DNA of 64,000 nucleotides from Pelagibacteraceae bacterium (GTDB lineage Bacteria > Pseudomonadota > Alphaproteobacteria > HIMB59 > GCA-002718135), in contig PBDN01000002.1 of NCBI GenBank assembly GCA_002718135.1, positions 85,678-149,677 of the forward strand. Reading direction: 5' to 3'. Below, in pieces: positions 8,146 through 17,139 of the stretch. The position numbers and the translations under genes were made by a program. Positions within the stretch are counted from its first letter, which is position 1. Each line of letters starts with the position of its first letter. The notes beneath the pieces are model-generated. The model worked only from the letters and a program-made list of their open reading frames with translations, was not told the origin of the DNA and searched no databases.

Positions 8146-10377
8146 ATGTTTAATTATGGAACAGTTAGGTTATTTTTTTTAAAAGTTGTATTTGGCATAA
8201 TATTATTAAGCTTATCTTTTTTTATTTTTGGCAGCTTGTTGTCTCACAACATTTTGGATCCAGGATTTAACGTTAATAACAGTCAGCAAAACATAAATAA
8301 TTATTTTGGATACTCTGGTGCAATTTTTTCAAGTTATATTTTGGCTTTTATAGGTCATTGTTCATACATATATTCTCTTTTTTTATTACTTGAAGGATCA
8401 AAACATTTATTGGGCATAAAAACTAAATTATTTATATTAAGATTTTTTTTTCTATTTTTTGGTTTAGTCTTAGTAGATTCTTTCATCAGCATATATGATA
8501 TAAACTATTATAAAATTGGTTTATTTCCATTAATATTATCAGACTTAACCTATAATATTTTTTTTAAAAATTTTGACAGCTTAATCACATACAATGCTTT
8601 ATGGTTTGCCATATTTTTAATTGGAATATTTTTTATTTTATTTTCTTTTAAAATAAAGTTAAGAAATTATTTTAGAATTCTATATATATTTTATCCATTA
8701 AAATATTTTCTTAAATTTAGTCCTTTTGCTTTTTTAAAAAGTTTGAAAAATTTATTTACATACAAAACAAAAAAGGGTCTGAATAGCACAAGAAATGAAC
8801 CGACAATTTCATTTAGTAATAAAAAATTTGAAAATAGTAAAGTTAATCAAAACGGGTCTAATGAGATATCAAAAAACCTATACTCATTTATACTTCCAAA
8901 TTCTAGTTTATTAATAAAATCCTCAAGACAGGATTTGCTTAATAAAGAACTTGATAAAATAAATAAACTTTCTTCAGTCAAGTTAGAAAAAACTTTGTTA
9001 GAATATGGAATAGAGGGTAAAATTATTGGTTTTAAATGTGGTCCCATTGTAACACTTTTTGAATTTGTTCCTAAGGCAGGAATCAAAGCAAGTAAAATTA
9101 TTGGGCTCGCTGATGATATTGCTAGAGCTATGTCATCTTTTTCTGCCAGAATTTCATCTCAGCCTGGAAAAACAAGTTTAGGAATTGAAATACCTAATGC
9201 AAAAAGAGAAAATGTATACTTTGGTGATATTGTTGAAGATGAAAGATTTAAACTTTCTAGTAACAATCTTAAATTAGCTTTAGGTAAAAATATATCTGGT
9301 GAAAAAGTCTATGCGGATTTAGAAAAAATGCCCCATCTTTTAATTGCTGGTACAACAGGTTCGGGAAAATCTGTTGGGATTAATACAATGATTTTAAGTT
9401 TATTGTTCAGATTTAAACCAAACGAATGTAAGCTAATATTAATTGATCCAAAAATGTTAGAATTAAGTGTTTATGAAGATATTCCACATCTATTAACACC
9501 TGTGGTAACCAATCCAAACAAAGCTGTTTTTGCATTAAAGTGGGTTGTTAAAGAAATGGAAAATAGATATAAATTAATGAGCTCCATTAATGTTAAAAAC
9601 ATTCAGACATATAATGAAAAAGTTAATAAAACGCTCTCAACTGGAAGAAAATTATATAGAGAAGTGCAAACTGGAGTTGATAATGAAAAGAAAGTTCCTA
9701 TAATTGAAAAAAGAGAAATACCGCTTGAAAACATGCCTTTAATAGTTGTGGTGATTGATGAAATGGCTGATCTAATGATGGTTGCTGGAAAAGAAGTTGA
9801 AAGTTTAGTTCAAAGGCTTGCTCAAATGGCCAGAGCATCTGGAATCCATTTGATTACAGCAACGCAAAGACCAAGCGTTGACGTTATTACAGGAACAATA
9901 AAAGCAAATTTTCCCAGTCGAATCAGTTACAAAGTTGCCAGTAAGTTTGACAGTAGAACAATTTTAAATGAAATGGGTGCTGAACAACTTTTAGGAAGTG
10001 GTGATATGTTGTTTTTAGAAAATGGCTCAACAATAACCCGCTTACACGGCGGTTTTGTTTCAGAAAATGAAGTAGAAAAAATAGTTAATCACATTAAAAA
10101 TCAGTCAAAATTTGACCCCAATAAAGAAATATCTCTTTTAGATAATTCAGAAAAGGAGAATAATGGGCTGAAATTAATTAATGAAGAAGTAGATGAGCTT
10201 TACAATAAAGCTGTAAATATAATATTGGAGCAACAAAAAGTTTCAACCAGCTTTATACAAAGATATTTACAAATAGGTTATAATAGGGCTGCAAGAATAA
10301 TTGAAAAAATGGAAGAAAATGGAGTCATCTCAGAAGCTAACAATGCTGGCAAAAGACAAGTTCTTAAAAAAAAATAA
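8146..10377 (+). CDS. ftsK: DNA translocase FtsK
   Basis: The 743 aa protein has an N-terminal membrane part (roughly residues 10-175, about four hydrophobic segments), a short low-complexity linker (about 205-250) and a RecA-like motor with Walker A 'IAGTTGSGKSVG' near 396-407 and 'VVVIDEMADLMMVAGKEVE' as Walker B. The C-terminal gamma winged helix (about 682-740) includes 'VSTSFIQRYLQIGYNRAARI' and reads KOPS DNA motifs in relatives. FtsK pumps DNA through the closing septum and activates XerCD at dif. The linker is far shorter than in E. coli, giving a compact protein typical of small genomes. The start is ATG 8146. Its last 35 bases overlap the chosen start of lolA. Confidence 0.96.
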   Translation: MFNYGTVRLFFLKVVFGIILLSLSFFIFGSLLSHNILDPGFNVNNSQQNINNYFGYSGAIFSSYILAFIGHCSYIYSLFLLLEGSKHLLGIKTKLFILRFFFLFFGLVLVDSFISIYDINYYKIGLFPLILSDLTYNIFFKNFDSLITYNALWFAIFLIGIFFILFSFKIKLRNYFRILYIFYPLKYFLKFSPFAFLKSLKNLFTYKTKKGLNSTRNEPTISFSNKKFENSKVNQNGSNEISKNLYSFILPNSSLLIKSSRQDLLNKELDKINKLSSVKLEKTLLEYGIEGKIIGFKCGPIVTLFEFVPKAGIKASKIIGLADDIARAMSSFSARISSQPGKTSLGIEIPNAKRENVYFGDIVEDERFKLSSNNLKLALGKNISGEKVYADLEKMPHLLIAGTTGSGKSVGINTMILSLLFRFKPNECKLILIDPKMLELSVYEDIPHLLTPVVTNPNKAVFALKWVVKEMENRYKLMSSINVKNIQTYNEKVNKTLSTGRKLYREVQTGVDNEKKVPIIEKREIPLENMPLIVVVIDEMADLMMVAGKEVESLVQRLAQMARASGIHLITATQRPSVDVITGTIKANFPSRISYKVASKFDSRTILNEMGAEQLLGSGDMLFLENGSTITRLHGGFVSENEVEKIVNHIKNQSKFDPNKEISLLDNSEKENNGLKLINEEVDELYNKAVNIILEQQKVSTSFIQRYLQIGYNRAARIIEKMEENGVISEANNAGKRQVLKKK

Positions 10378-10954
10378 AATATATATATTTGTTTTTTTTT
10401 TATTAATATTCTTTGCAAAAACCCAAATGTTATATGCAGCAGAATATGATATAAATAAAATAAATGAACACTTAAATAGTTTAGAATTTTTTTCTGCTAA
10501 TTTCATACAATCAAACGACGGAACAATACAAGAAGGCACAATACATCTTGGGGAAAAAAGACTAAAAATAAAATATTTTTCACCATCAAATATAACTTTT
10601 GTAATGAGTGAAAAAAAAGCGATGTATGTTAATTACGATTTATATGAAGTAGAGTACTTTAACCCTCTAAAAACACCTGGGGGAGTTTTGTTCGAAATAT
10701 TTAAAAACAATCTTTTTTTATCAAATTCCAAAATTGTAAAAAAAGAGAAAACTCTAATATTAAATAAAGATGGATTTGTTGGAGAAGATAAATATGTAAT
10801 AAATATTTTTTTTGAAAAATCTCCTTATTTGTTAAGAAAAATAAAACTTGAATATGGGGGCAAACAATACACTATCACATTTGTTAATCATCAATACAAC
10901 GTTACATTTAGGGATAATTTTTTTTCTATGGTAAATCCTCTTATTGTTAATTAA
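10343..10954 (+). CDS. lolA: Outer-membrane lipoprotein carrier LolA
   Basis: LolA is a periplasmic chaperone that takes lipoproteins from LolCDE to the outer membrane. The chosen ATG at 10343 gives 203 aa with a signal peptide: Lys-rich start, hydrophobic stretch 'IYIFVFFLLIFFA' and a likely cleavage after 'MLYAA'. An earlier ATG at 10301 would add 14 charged residues before the signal and deepen the overlap with ftsK, so I reject it. The mature part shows the LolA pattern 'FSANFIQSNDGTIQEGTIHL' and 'RLKIKYFSPSNITFVMSEKK'. The ftsK-lolA order is common in Alphaproteobacteria. The 3' end overlaps the convergent regulator gene by 8 bp. Confidence 0.88.
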   Translation: MLAKDKFLKKNKIYIFVFFLLIFFAKTQMLYAAEYDINKINEHLNSLEFFSANFIQSNDGTIQEGTIHLGEKRLKIKYFSPSNITFVMSEKKAMYVNYDLYEVEYFNPLKTPGGVLFEIFKNNLFLSNSKIVKKEKTLILNKDGFVGEDKYVINIFFEKSPYLLRKIKLEYGGKQYTITFVNHQYNVTFRDNFFSMVNPLIVN

Positions 10955-11540
10955 AAATTACAACTTGATTTTTTTTAGTTTTAATTTGTATTTTCGAATT
11001 AATTATTTTTAATTTTTTTCTGATTCTAGATAGGTGACTAATCAAAGTTTGCGTCTCTACATTTATATTAATTTTTAAAACCTTATCTTCTAAATGTCTT
11101 TTTTCTGTTTTTTTATATTTCAATAACTCAAGCAATAACTCCCTTTCTAATTGGGTAAGGTGACATAGCCTTTTATTATTAATATTGGTCAATTTGTCAT
11201 CATCAATCCTTATATCAAAATAAATTTGCGAACTATTTAAAAAATTTAAAATCTTATCTTTAAATTCATCTATGGCCAATGGGTAAGATAAAGTTTTTGG
11301 GAGATTATTTTCCGTAACTTGTGATTTGTGAAGAATTAAAAAAATATCATTATTGTTTTGTATTTTTTTTAAAAAATTTTTTTTAATTTTTTTTGAGACT
11401 ATAACTATGCTATTTTTTTTAAAAACAAATTTTTCATTCGTACTATCTATTTTTTGAAAACTTAAAGTGTGATTGGGAAATATGCTTTCAATAAAATTGG
11501 GATTTTGTAAATCACAGTATATTAATATATCTTTAGTCAT
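10947..11540 (-). CDS. Response-regulator-like protein with degenerate receiver and OmpR-type winged helix
   Basis: The 197 aa product has a C-terminal winged helix of the OmpR/PhoB kind (about 125-197): 'HLTQLERELLLELLKYKKT', then 'LISHLSRIRKKLKI' as recognition helix and a terminal beta hairpin. The N-terminal 110 residues look like a receiver fold but lack the acidic pocket and phospho-acceptor Asp: strand 3 reads 'SIVIVSKK' where Asp is expected. It probably binds DNA without phosphorylation. I choose ATG 11540-11538, because GGAG lies upstream at good distance; a TTG at 11555 would also be open. It overlaps the end of the YggS gene by 8 bp, so they are likely co-transcribed. Target genes are unknown. 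Confidence 0.7.
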   Translation of the reverse strand: MTKDILIYCDLQNPNFIESIFPNHTLSFQKIDSTNEKFVFKKNSIVIVSKKIKKNFLKKIQNNNDIFLILHKSQVTENNLPKTLSYPLAIDEFKDKILNFLNSSQIYFDIRIDDDKLTNINNKRLCHLTQLERELLLELLKYKKTEKRHLEDKVLKININVETQTLISHLSRIRKKLKIINSKIQIKTKKNQVVIFN

Positions 11541-12177
11541 ATTTTCTTTCTCCAAATAAAATAGTTCCCAATCTTATATATTTGGCATTTTGCATTATTG
11601 CTTGTTTGTAATCATTACTCATTCCTATACTGAGTTCCTTTAAGTTATTTTTAGTAGCTATTTTTTCTAAAATGCCAAAATGAATTAGTGGGTCATCATC
11701 TTTTGGGGGTATACACATTAAACCTACAACGTTTATTTTTGCTTCTGAAATACAATAATTTATAAAATCATATGCTTCATCTGGATCAATGCCCGATTTT
11801 GTGCCTTCAAGACCTGTATTAATCTGAATAAAAAAATCTTTACCATTTAATTTATCGGGGTACCTCAAAAATTCCTTTACAAGTTTTTCTCTATCGACTG
11901 TATGAAAGACATCAAACCAATCAAGGGCTAATTTTACCTTATTTGTTTGAAGGGTGCCGGTTAAATGTATTTGTATATCACTGTAATTTTTTTTTAAATC
12001 CTGGAACTTATCAATAGCTTCTTGTACTCTGTTTTCCCCAAAAACCCTTATTCCATGTGATAAAGCTTGAGAAACAGCCGTTTTTGGGTGATTTTTTGAA
12101 ATAGCAATAATCTTCGTTTTTTTTCCATTTTTTTCTATAAATTCTTTAATTTCGGTATATTTATGAAAATTAAACAT
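11533..12177 (-). CDS. YggS/PLPBP family pyridoxal-phosphate homeostasis protein
   Basis: The 214 aa protein is a single-domain alanine-racemase-like TIM barrel. Family marks are 'KIIAISKNHPKTAVSQAL' (the Lys binding PLP), 'FGENRVQEAIDKF', 'IQIHLTGTLQTNKVKLA', 'FFIQINTGLEGTKSGID', 'GLMCIPP' and 'LSIGMSNDYKQAI' near the C-terminus with 'IRLGTILFGER'. These proteins bind and buffer PLP and affect amino-acid and vitamin B6 balance; no catalytic reaction is established. The usual 'HLIGxLQxNK' is here 'HLTGTLQTNK'. The start is ATG 12177. It is divergent from the porin gene across 160 bp. Confidence 0.92.
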   Translation of the reverse strand: MFNFHKYTEIKEFIEKNGKKTKIIAISKNHPKTAVSQALSHGIRVFGENRVQEAIDKFQDLKKNYSDIQIHLTGTLQTNKVKLALDWFDVFHTVDREKLVKEFLRYPDKLNGKDFFIQINTGLEGTKSGIDPDEAYDFINYCISEAKINVVGLMCIPPKDDDPLIHFGILEKIATKNNLKELSIGMSNDYKQAIMQNAKYIRLGTILFGERKYD

Positions 12178-12191
12178 TTTATGCCTTATAT

Positions 12192-12209
12192 TGTTGTATA
12201 TTTACAACA
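12192..12209. promoter_or_regulatory. Inverted repeat TGTTGTA-N4-TACAACA between yggS and porin
   Basis: Two perfect 7-base arms, 12192-12198 and 12203-12209, are separated by TATT. The site lies 15 bp upstream of the yggS start and about 130 bp upstream of the porin start, in the divergent intergenic region. It could be an operator for a dimeric regulator or an mRNA hairpin in the yggS leader. No known regulator motif is recognised. Short arms in AT-rich DNA can arise by chance, so confidence is modest. Confidence 0.35.
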
Positions 12210-12303
12210 CTTTTAAAAAAAGTATTTTAATTTGTATGCTTTTTTTGAATTTTTATCAATTTTTTAATAAACAATCTCTCAATGAAGGTTTTGTTACCTT
12301 TAT

Positions 12304-12321
12304 TTAATGAATATTCATTAA
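12304..12321. promoter_or_regulatory. 18-bp perfect palindrome in the porin leader
   Basis: TTAATGAATATTCATTAA is self-complementary without mismatch and ends 3 bases before the porin ribosome-binding site (AAAAGGAG, 12325-12332). It may be a regulator operator or an mRNA hairpin that controls ribosome access to a highly expressed porin. It is the longest perfect palindrome that I noticed by eye. The role is inferred from position only. Confidence 0.45.
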
Positions 12322-12337
12322 CTCAAAAGGAGTAATT

Positions 12338-13408
12338 ATGAAAAAAGAACTATTAGTAGCATCGGCTCTAGTATCTACTATGGGCGTTGCATCAGTTGCT
12401 GAAGCAGTAACTGCTACAATGTCAGGTAATCACAGAGTTGGTGTTGAACACGAAAACAACAGTGTTAATGGTACTGCTGATACAAGCACAGTAATGCAGG
12501 CATCATCTTTCTCTGTTGCACTTACTGAAACTACTGATGCTGGTACAACAATTGATTCAAGCTTCATGCTTCAAAACGAAGGTGGTGGACTTGATAATGA
12601 TACAGCTATCACATTAACTTTCACTGACGGCTCTAAGCTAGATGTGTTTAATGCTGGTAACGCATCAGACAGTCATGATATTTCTATCCCAGGATCTGGT
12701 GGTGAAGAAGGTATCGCTCTTACTACAACTCAGAGCGCTCCAACTGGCCTAGCTTTCACAGCTGGTTCAACTGTTCTTGGTGTTGAGTGGCATTCAGCTG
12801 CTGACTTCATGGCAGATGGTTTAAAAGTATCTGCATCTTATTCAACTGATAATGGTGCTGCTGCAACAGCTACGGCTACGGCTCAGTCTTCTTGGGGTAT
12901 TGGTGCTACATACGTTACAGACGCGGGTGATACTGCAGTAACTATTGGTGCTGGTTTATCTTCTGTTGACTATGCAAACACTGGTACTGCTCTTACAAAT
13001 GATGAGGGTGGTTTCCACATTGGTGCTAGTGCTGTAACAGGTGACTTAACAGTAGCTGTTGGTTATGGTGATGGTGACAGTATTGAGGATAACGGAACTG
13101 GTAATGCTGGTTCTACTCAGGTTGACGCTGACATTACAAGAGCTGGTGTTAAATATGTGTCTGGCGACATTACGTTTAACTTAGGTGTATTATCTTCTGA
13201 AGCAAAAGATAGTGATACATTCGGTACTGCAGGTACTACTGCTGACTCTATTGACCAAACAGATGCAAGTGTATCTTATGCAGTTGCTTCTGGTGTAACA
13301 GCAGTGCTTGGTTACACTACAAATGAGTCTACTGACGAAGGTAGCCCTGATGATGATGGAGCTGGTGACGGTTCTGCTTGGTACATCGGTGCTAACATGG
13401 CATTTTAA
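12338..13408 (+). CDS. Outer-membrane porin (gram-negative porin-like beta-barrel)
   Basis: The 356 aa protein begins with a clear signal peptide 'MKKELLVASALVSTMGVASV', cleaved probably after 'AEA'. The mature part is acidic, Gly/Ser/Thr/Ala-rich and made of short alternating strands such as 'MSGNHRVGVEHEN', 'GIGATYVTDAGDTAVTIGAG' and 'GFHIGASAV', ending in the outer-membrane signature 'AWYIGANMAF' with a terminal Phe. This is the pattern of alphaproteobacterial trimeric porins that admit small solutes. It is Lys-poor and uses many GGT/GCT/ACT codons, and the DNA is visibly richer in G+C than its neighbours, as expected for a very highly expressed gene. It has a strong Shine-Dalgarno site (AAAAGGAG, 5 nt from ATG) and its own terminator. 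The solute is unknown. Confidence 0.88.
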   Translation: MKKELLVASALVSTMGVASVAEAVTATMSGNHRVGVEHENNSVNGTADTSTVMQASSFSVALTETTDAGTTIDSSFMLQNEGGGLDNDTAITLTFTDGSKLDVFNAGNASDSHDISIPGSGGEEGIALTTTQSAPTGLAFTAGSTVLGVEWHSAADFMADGLKVSASYSTDNGAAATATATAQSSWGIGATYVTDAGDTAVTIGAGLSSVDYANTGTALTNDEGGFHIGASAVTGDLTVAVGYGDGDSIEDNGTGNAGSTQVDADITRAGVKYVSGDITFNLGVLSSEAKDSDTFGTAGTTADSIDQTDASVSYAVASGVTAVLGYTTNESTDEGSPDDDGAGDGSAWYIGANMAF

Positions 13409-13424
13409 TTAACTAATTAATTTT

Positions 13425-13458
13425 TAAAAACGGCACATTAATTGTGCCGTTTTTTTTT
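13425..13458 (+). terminator. Rho-independent terminator after porin
   Basis: A 7-bp perfect stem CGGCACA/TGTGCCG (13431-13437 and 13443-13449) with loop TTAAT is followed by nine T residues and preceded by an A run. It is the textbook form and lies 17 bp after the porin stop, isolating the porin as a single-gene transcript. Confidence 0.93.
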
Positions 13459-13497
13459 GTGTTTTACATTTTATTAACAATGCAATAGTTATAAGGA

Positions 13498-14100
13498 ATG
13501 TTTTATTTTCTAAAAACATTAGTTTTAATATCTTTAATTTTTGTTATTTCTTGTAATAAAAATCTAACAGAAGAGGAAAAAAAAGAGTTGTGGAGCAAGG
13601 CTCAAACAACAGGTGAAATCATTAATCGATCTGGAACTGTTTTCAATCCCGGTGTTAATAAAGAATTAGCGTTAAGAGATGCAGAAACAAGACTTCAAAC
13701 CGGGGGGGGATTATTTGGAAAAAAAGGCTTAAGTCTCGGAAATGAAAAAAAGGATGGGGCCAATATATCTTCAACTCGAATAGGCATGCCCTTAAATCAA
13801 CATCTTTGGCAAGCCTCATTAGAGGTATTGGATTTTATCCCTCTTTCTTCAGCGGATCCTATAGGTGGTGTAATAATTACCGACTGGCATACAACTGAGG
13901 CAAATGAGGATGAAAGATGTAAATTAAATGTATTTATTAAAGGTGTTGAGCTTCAAACTCAAAACTTAAAAGTTAGTTCGTTTTGCCAAATATTTAAAAA
14001 CAATAAATGGGTTAGCATCGAAAGTGTAGATGATAACAATATAAAATTAGAAAATGCAATTCTAAACAAAGCTAAAAAATTAAGACTTGGTACTGGTTAA
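13498..14100 (+). CDS. DUF3576 lipoprotein
   Basis: The 200 aa protein starts with a hydrophobic stretch ending in the lipobox-like 'VISC' (Cys at 19), so it is likely an envelope lipoprotein. The body matches the alphaproteobacterial DUF3576 family: '[20 protein letters not shown]', '[15 protein letters not shown]' and '[10 protein letters not shown]'. Function is not established; in many relatives it lies, as here, immediately upstream of leuS and lptE, which suggests an outer-membrane assembly role. An AAGG sits only 1-2 nt before the ATG at 13498, so initiation may be inefficient or start elsewhere. The end overlaps the proposed leuS start. Confidence 0.82.
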   Translation: MFYFLKTLVLISLIFVISCNKNLTEEEKKELWSKAQTTGEIINRSGTVFNPGVNKELALRDAETRLQTGGGLFGKKGLSLGNEKKDGANISSTRIGMPLNQHLWQASLEVLDFIPLSSADPIGGVIITDWHTTEANEDERCKLNVFIKGVELQTQNLKVSSFCQIFKNNKWVSIESVDDNNIKLENAILNKAKKLRLGTG

Positions 14101-16642
14101 AAAATTGTCATCAAGATACAATCACAAAATAGTTGAGAAACACTGGCAAAAAAAATGGTTGGATCAAAATATATTTGCTGCAGATGTAAACAAAAATAAG
14201 AAAAAATATTATGTTTTAGAAATGTTTCCTTACCCTTCGGGAAAAATTCACATGGGGCATGTACGAAACTACACATTGGGTGATGTTGTGGCAAGATATA
14301 AAAAAATGCAGGGTTATAATGTAATGCACCCTATGGGATGGGATGCATTTGGTCTGCCTGCAGAGAATGCAGCAATAACAGAAAAAAAGGACCCGTCTGT
14401 TTGGACTTACCATAATATTAAAACAATGAAACATCAGTTGCAACAAATGGGATTATCATTGGATTGGAAAAGGGAAATTGCAACTTGTCATCCAGAGTAT
14501 TATAGGCACGAGCAATTATTTTTTATTGATATGTTTAACAGTGGTTTAGCATATAAAAAAAAATCTGAGGTAAATTGGGACCCTGTTGATAAAACAGTTC
14601 TTGCAAATGAGCAGGTGATTGATGGACGTGGCTGGCGGTCCGGTGCCCTAGTAGAGAAAAAAAATTTATCTCAGTGGTTTTTAAAAATTAGCAATTATTC
14701 AGAAGAATTATTGTCTGATCTTAACAGCCTCCATGATTGGCCCAATAAGGTAAAAATAATGCAATCAAACTGGATAGGTAAATCAACAGGCACTGAAATG
14801 GATTTTGTGATTTCAAAAAATAACAAATTTTCTAAAAAAAGTATTAAAATTTTCACCACTCGACCAGATACAATTTTTGGCGCTACCTTTGTTGCCATTT
14901 CTCCAGACCATAATTTATCAAAAGAAATTTGTAATTTTGATAATGCGGCTTTCGAATTTGTAAAAAATTGTAAAGAAATCAATCATGAAAAAAATAAGCT
15001 GGGGTATAAAACGGAGATAAGTGTTAAACATCCTATTTTACAAAAAGAACTACCAGTTTTTATAGCAAATTTTGTATTAATGGATTACGGATTGGGGGCA
15101 ATCTTTGGGTGTCCGGCTCATGATCAAAGAGATTTGGACTTTGCTTTAGAATATGGCCTTGATGTAATTCCAGTTGTTAAACCAAAAAACCTAGATGAAA
15201 AAAACTTTAGTATTAATAATAAGGCTTTTACCGAAGATGGTGTAATGATTAATTCAGAATTTTTAAATGGAAAAAATATTGAAGAGGCAAAAAAAGAAAT
15301 AAATAATTATTTTGAATTAAAAAAAATTGGCACAAAGAAAATAAATTACAAACTTAGAGACTGGGGTATTTCTAGACAGCGTTACTGGGGGTGCCCAATC
15401 CCGATAATTTACCGTGAAGATGGGGAGGTCTTACCAGTTAAAAAAACAGATCTTCCTGTCACTCTTCCAAAAATTAACAATTTTGATGGGTCAGTAATAT
15501 CTCTTTCATCAATTGAAAAGTGGAAGGAAACAACATGTCCTGAAACAGGAATGAAAGCGGTAAGAGAAACGGATACATTTGATACATTTTTTGAATCCTC
15601 TTGGTACTTTTTAAGATATTGTAATCCTCGTTTAAATCAACCGTTTGTTAAAGAAGATATTAAGTATTGGCTGCCTGTTGATCAGTACATAGGGGGCATT
15701 GAACATGCAATCCTTCATTTATTATATTCAAGATTTTTTACTAAAGCACTAAGAGATATTGGTTATGTTGATTTAGATGAGCCATTTAAAGGGTTGTTTA
15801 CTCAGGGCATGGTTACGCACAAAACTTTTAAAAATGAAACAGGTGAATGGTTGGAGCCTGAAGAAATAAAATCAGAAAAAGAAAATTATTACACTGATTT
15901 AGATGGTAACAAGGTAATTGAGGGCAAGGTTGAAAAAATGAGCAAATCTAAAAAAAATGTTATCGATCCAAATAATATAATTGAGCTTTATGGAGCTGAT
16001 ACGGCAAGATGGTTTATGCTTTCAGACAGCCCTCCCAACAGAGATTTGGAATGGACTGATAAGGGTATATTATCTTCTTACAAATTCATTAGTAAAATAT
16101 GGGAGCTTACAAAAAAATCAACTGAGTTCAATAATACAAAATCAGAAAATATTTATGTCCATAAAATAAAAAATGATCTTAATAAAATCATAATTGATGT
16201 TTCTAAAAATATTGAATCTTTTCATTTTAACAAGTGTGTAGCAAAAATTTATGAATACGTTAATATTGTAACAGGTGCACTTGAATCAAAAAAAATCAAC
16301 AATACAGATATTTTATTATTTATTAAAAATCTTGCTAAAATAATACATCCATTCATACCCCATATAAGTGAAGAAATTTGGATGACTGTTGGGGGAAGGG
16401 GTTTATGCATTAATACTAGTTGGCCAGAAATAGAAAACATTGCAATTGAAGAAAAAAGTAAAATTGCAATTCAAGTTAACGGCAGAACAAGATCTGTATT
16501 AGAGCTTAAAAAAGGATTGGGCGAAGATGAGGTTGAAAGTTTGGCTAAGAAAGATAAAAAAGTAGCAAAATATATAAAAGACAAAACGATATTTAGAAAA
16601 ATATATGTTAAAGAAAAAATTATTAATCTGTTGATAAAATGA
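14087..16642 (+). CDS. leuS: Leucyl-tRNA synthetase
   Basis: This class I synthetase of 851 aa charges tRNA-Leu. It carries the HIGH-type motif '[15 protein letters not shown]' (about 48-62), the CP1 editing domain (about 220-410, with '[20 protein letters not shown]'), and 'KMSKSKKN' (KMSKS, about 617-624), then the anticodon-binding helices. No ATG exists before the conserved '[15 protein letters not shown]'; the possible starts are TTG 14087 (overlapping DUF3576 by 14 bp) or TTG 14105. Neither has a convincing ribosome site, and coupling to the upstream gene is likely. The gene overlaps lptE by 4 bp (ATGA). The leuS-lptE-holA order is widely conserved in Proteobacteria. Confidence 0.97.
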   Translation: MVLVKKLSSRYNHKIVEKHWQKKWLDQNIFAADVNKNKKKYYVLEMFPYPSGKIHMGHVRNYTLGDVVARYKKMQGYNVMHPMGWDAFGLPAENAAITEKKDPSVWTYHNIKTMKHQLQQMGLSLDWKREIATCHPEYYRHEQLFFIDMFNSGLAYKKKSEVNWDPVDKTVLANEQVIDGRGWRSGALVEKKNLSQWFLKISNYSEELLSDLNSLHDWPNKVKIMQSNWIGKSTGTEMDFVISKNNKFSKKSIKIFTTRPDTIFGATFVAISPDHNLSKEICNFDNAAFEFVKNCKEINHEKNKLGYKTEISVKHPILQKELPVFIANFVLMDYGLGAIFGCPAHDQRDLDFALEYGLDVIPVVKPKNLDEKNFSINNKAFTEDGVMINSEFLNGKNIEEAKKEINNYFELKKIGTKKINYKLRDWGISRQRYWGCPIPIIYREDGEVLPVKKTDLPVTLPKINNFDGSVISLSSIEKWKETTCPETGMKAVRETDTFDTFFESSWYFLRYCNPRLNQPFVKEDIKYWLPVDQYIGGIEHAILHLLYSRFFTKALRDIGYVDLDEPFKGLFTQGMVTHKTFKNETGEWLEPEEIKSEKENYYTDLDGNKVIEGKVEKMSKSKKNVIDPNNIIELYGADTARWFMLSDSPPNRDLEWTDKGILSSYKFISKIWELTKKSTEFNNTKSENIYVHKIKNDLNKIIIDVSKNIESFHFNKCVAKIYEYVNIVTGALESKKINNTDILLFIKNLAKIIHPFIPHISEEIWMTVGGRGLCINTSWPEIENIAIEEKSKIAIQVNGRTRSVLELKKGLGEDEVESLAKKDKKVAKYIKDKTIFRKIYVKEKIINLLIK

Positions 16643-17139
16643 AAACGCTTATTATAACCTTAATGTCTTTCTTTTTTTTGTTTTCATGTTCTGGGTTTGA
16701 GTTTGTGCTTCAAGATGATTCTGAAATTAACCTATTAAAAAACAAAAGTAGTTTTGTTATAAAAAATAAAGATGATCATGATTTTAAAAAGCAATTAATA
16801 GATAACTTTGGCAAATCTGACGAACCTGAATATGAGGTAAATATTGAAATATCTGAAAAAGAAACAAACATAGCGGTATCAAACGATCAAAGAACTACCA
16901 AAAAAAAATATGAGATAGTTGTTCAATATTCAGTCTTTAGCATTGTAAAAAACTGCAATATTATTAATGTTGTAAATACATCAAGTTTTTATTTTGTTCC
17001 TAAGGCTTTCGGATATAATTTTGGAAGTGATCAATCTCTAGAAAGACTTTACGAAAATGCATACAATGAAAATATACAGGATTTCACCAATCATGTTTAT
17101 GAAAACTTACATGCGGCAAGTTGTATAAATGAAGGTTAG
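16639..17139 (+). CDS. lptE: LPS-assembly lipoprotein LptE (putative)
   Basis: The 166 aa product has a lipoprotein signal '[20 protein letters not shown]' with the lipobox Cys at about residue 17. The body is short, alpha/beta-like, with '[19 protein letters not shown]' and '[12 protein letters not shown]' resembling LptE strands. LptE plugs the LptD barrel and helps place lipopolysaccharide in the outer leaflet. Sequence alone is weak because the family diverges fast; the position between leuS and holA is what makes the call. Coupled to leuS by ATGA and overlapping holA by 11 bp. Confidence 0.75.
   Translation: MKTLIITLMSFFFLFSCSGFEFVLQDDSEINLLKNKSSFVIKNKDDHDFKKQLIDNFGKSDEPEYEVNIEISEKETNIAVSNDQRTTKKKYEIVVQYSVFSIVKNCNIINVVNTSSFYFVPKAFGYNFGSDQSLERLYENAYNENIQDFTNHVYENLHAASCINEG

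Noticed and set aside
10301..10342. Upstream ATG for lolA
   Set aside because: It would put 14 charged residues in front of the signal peptide and deepen the ftsK overlap.
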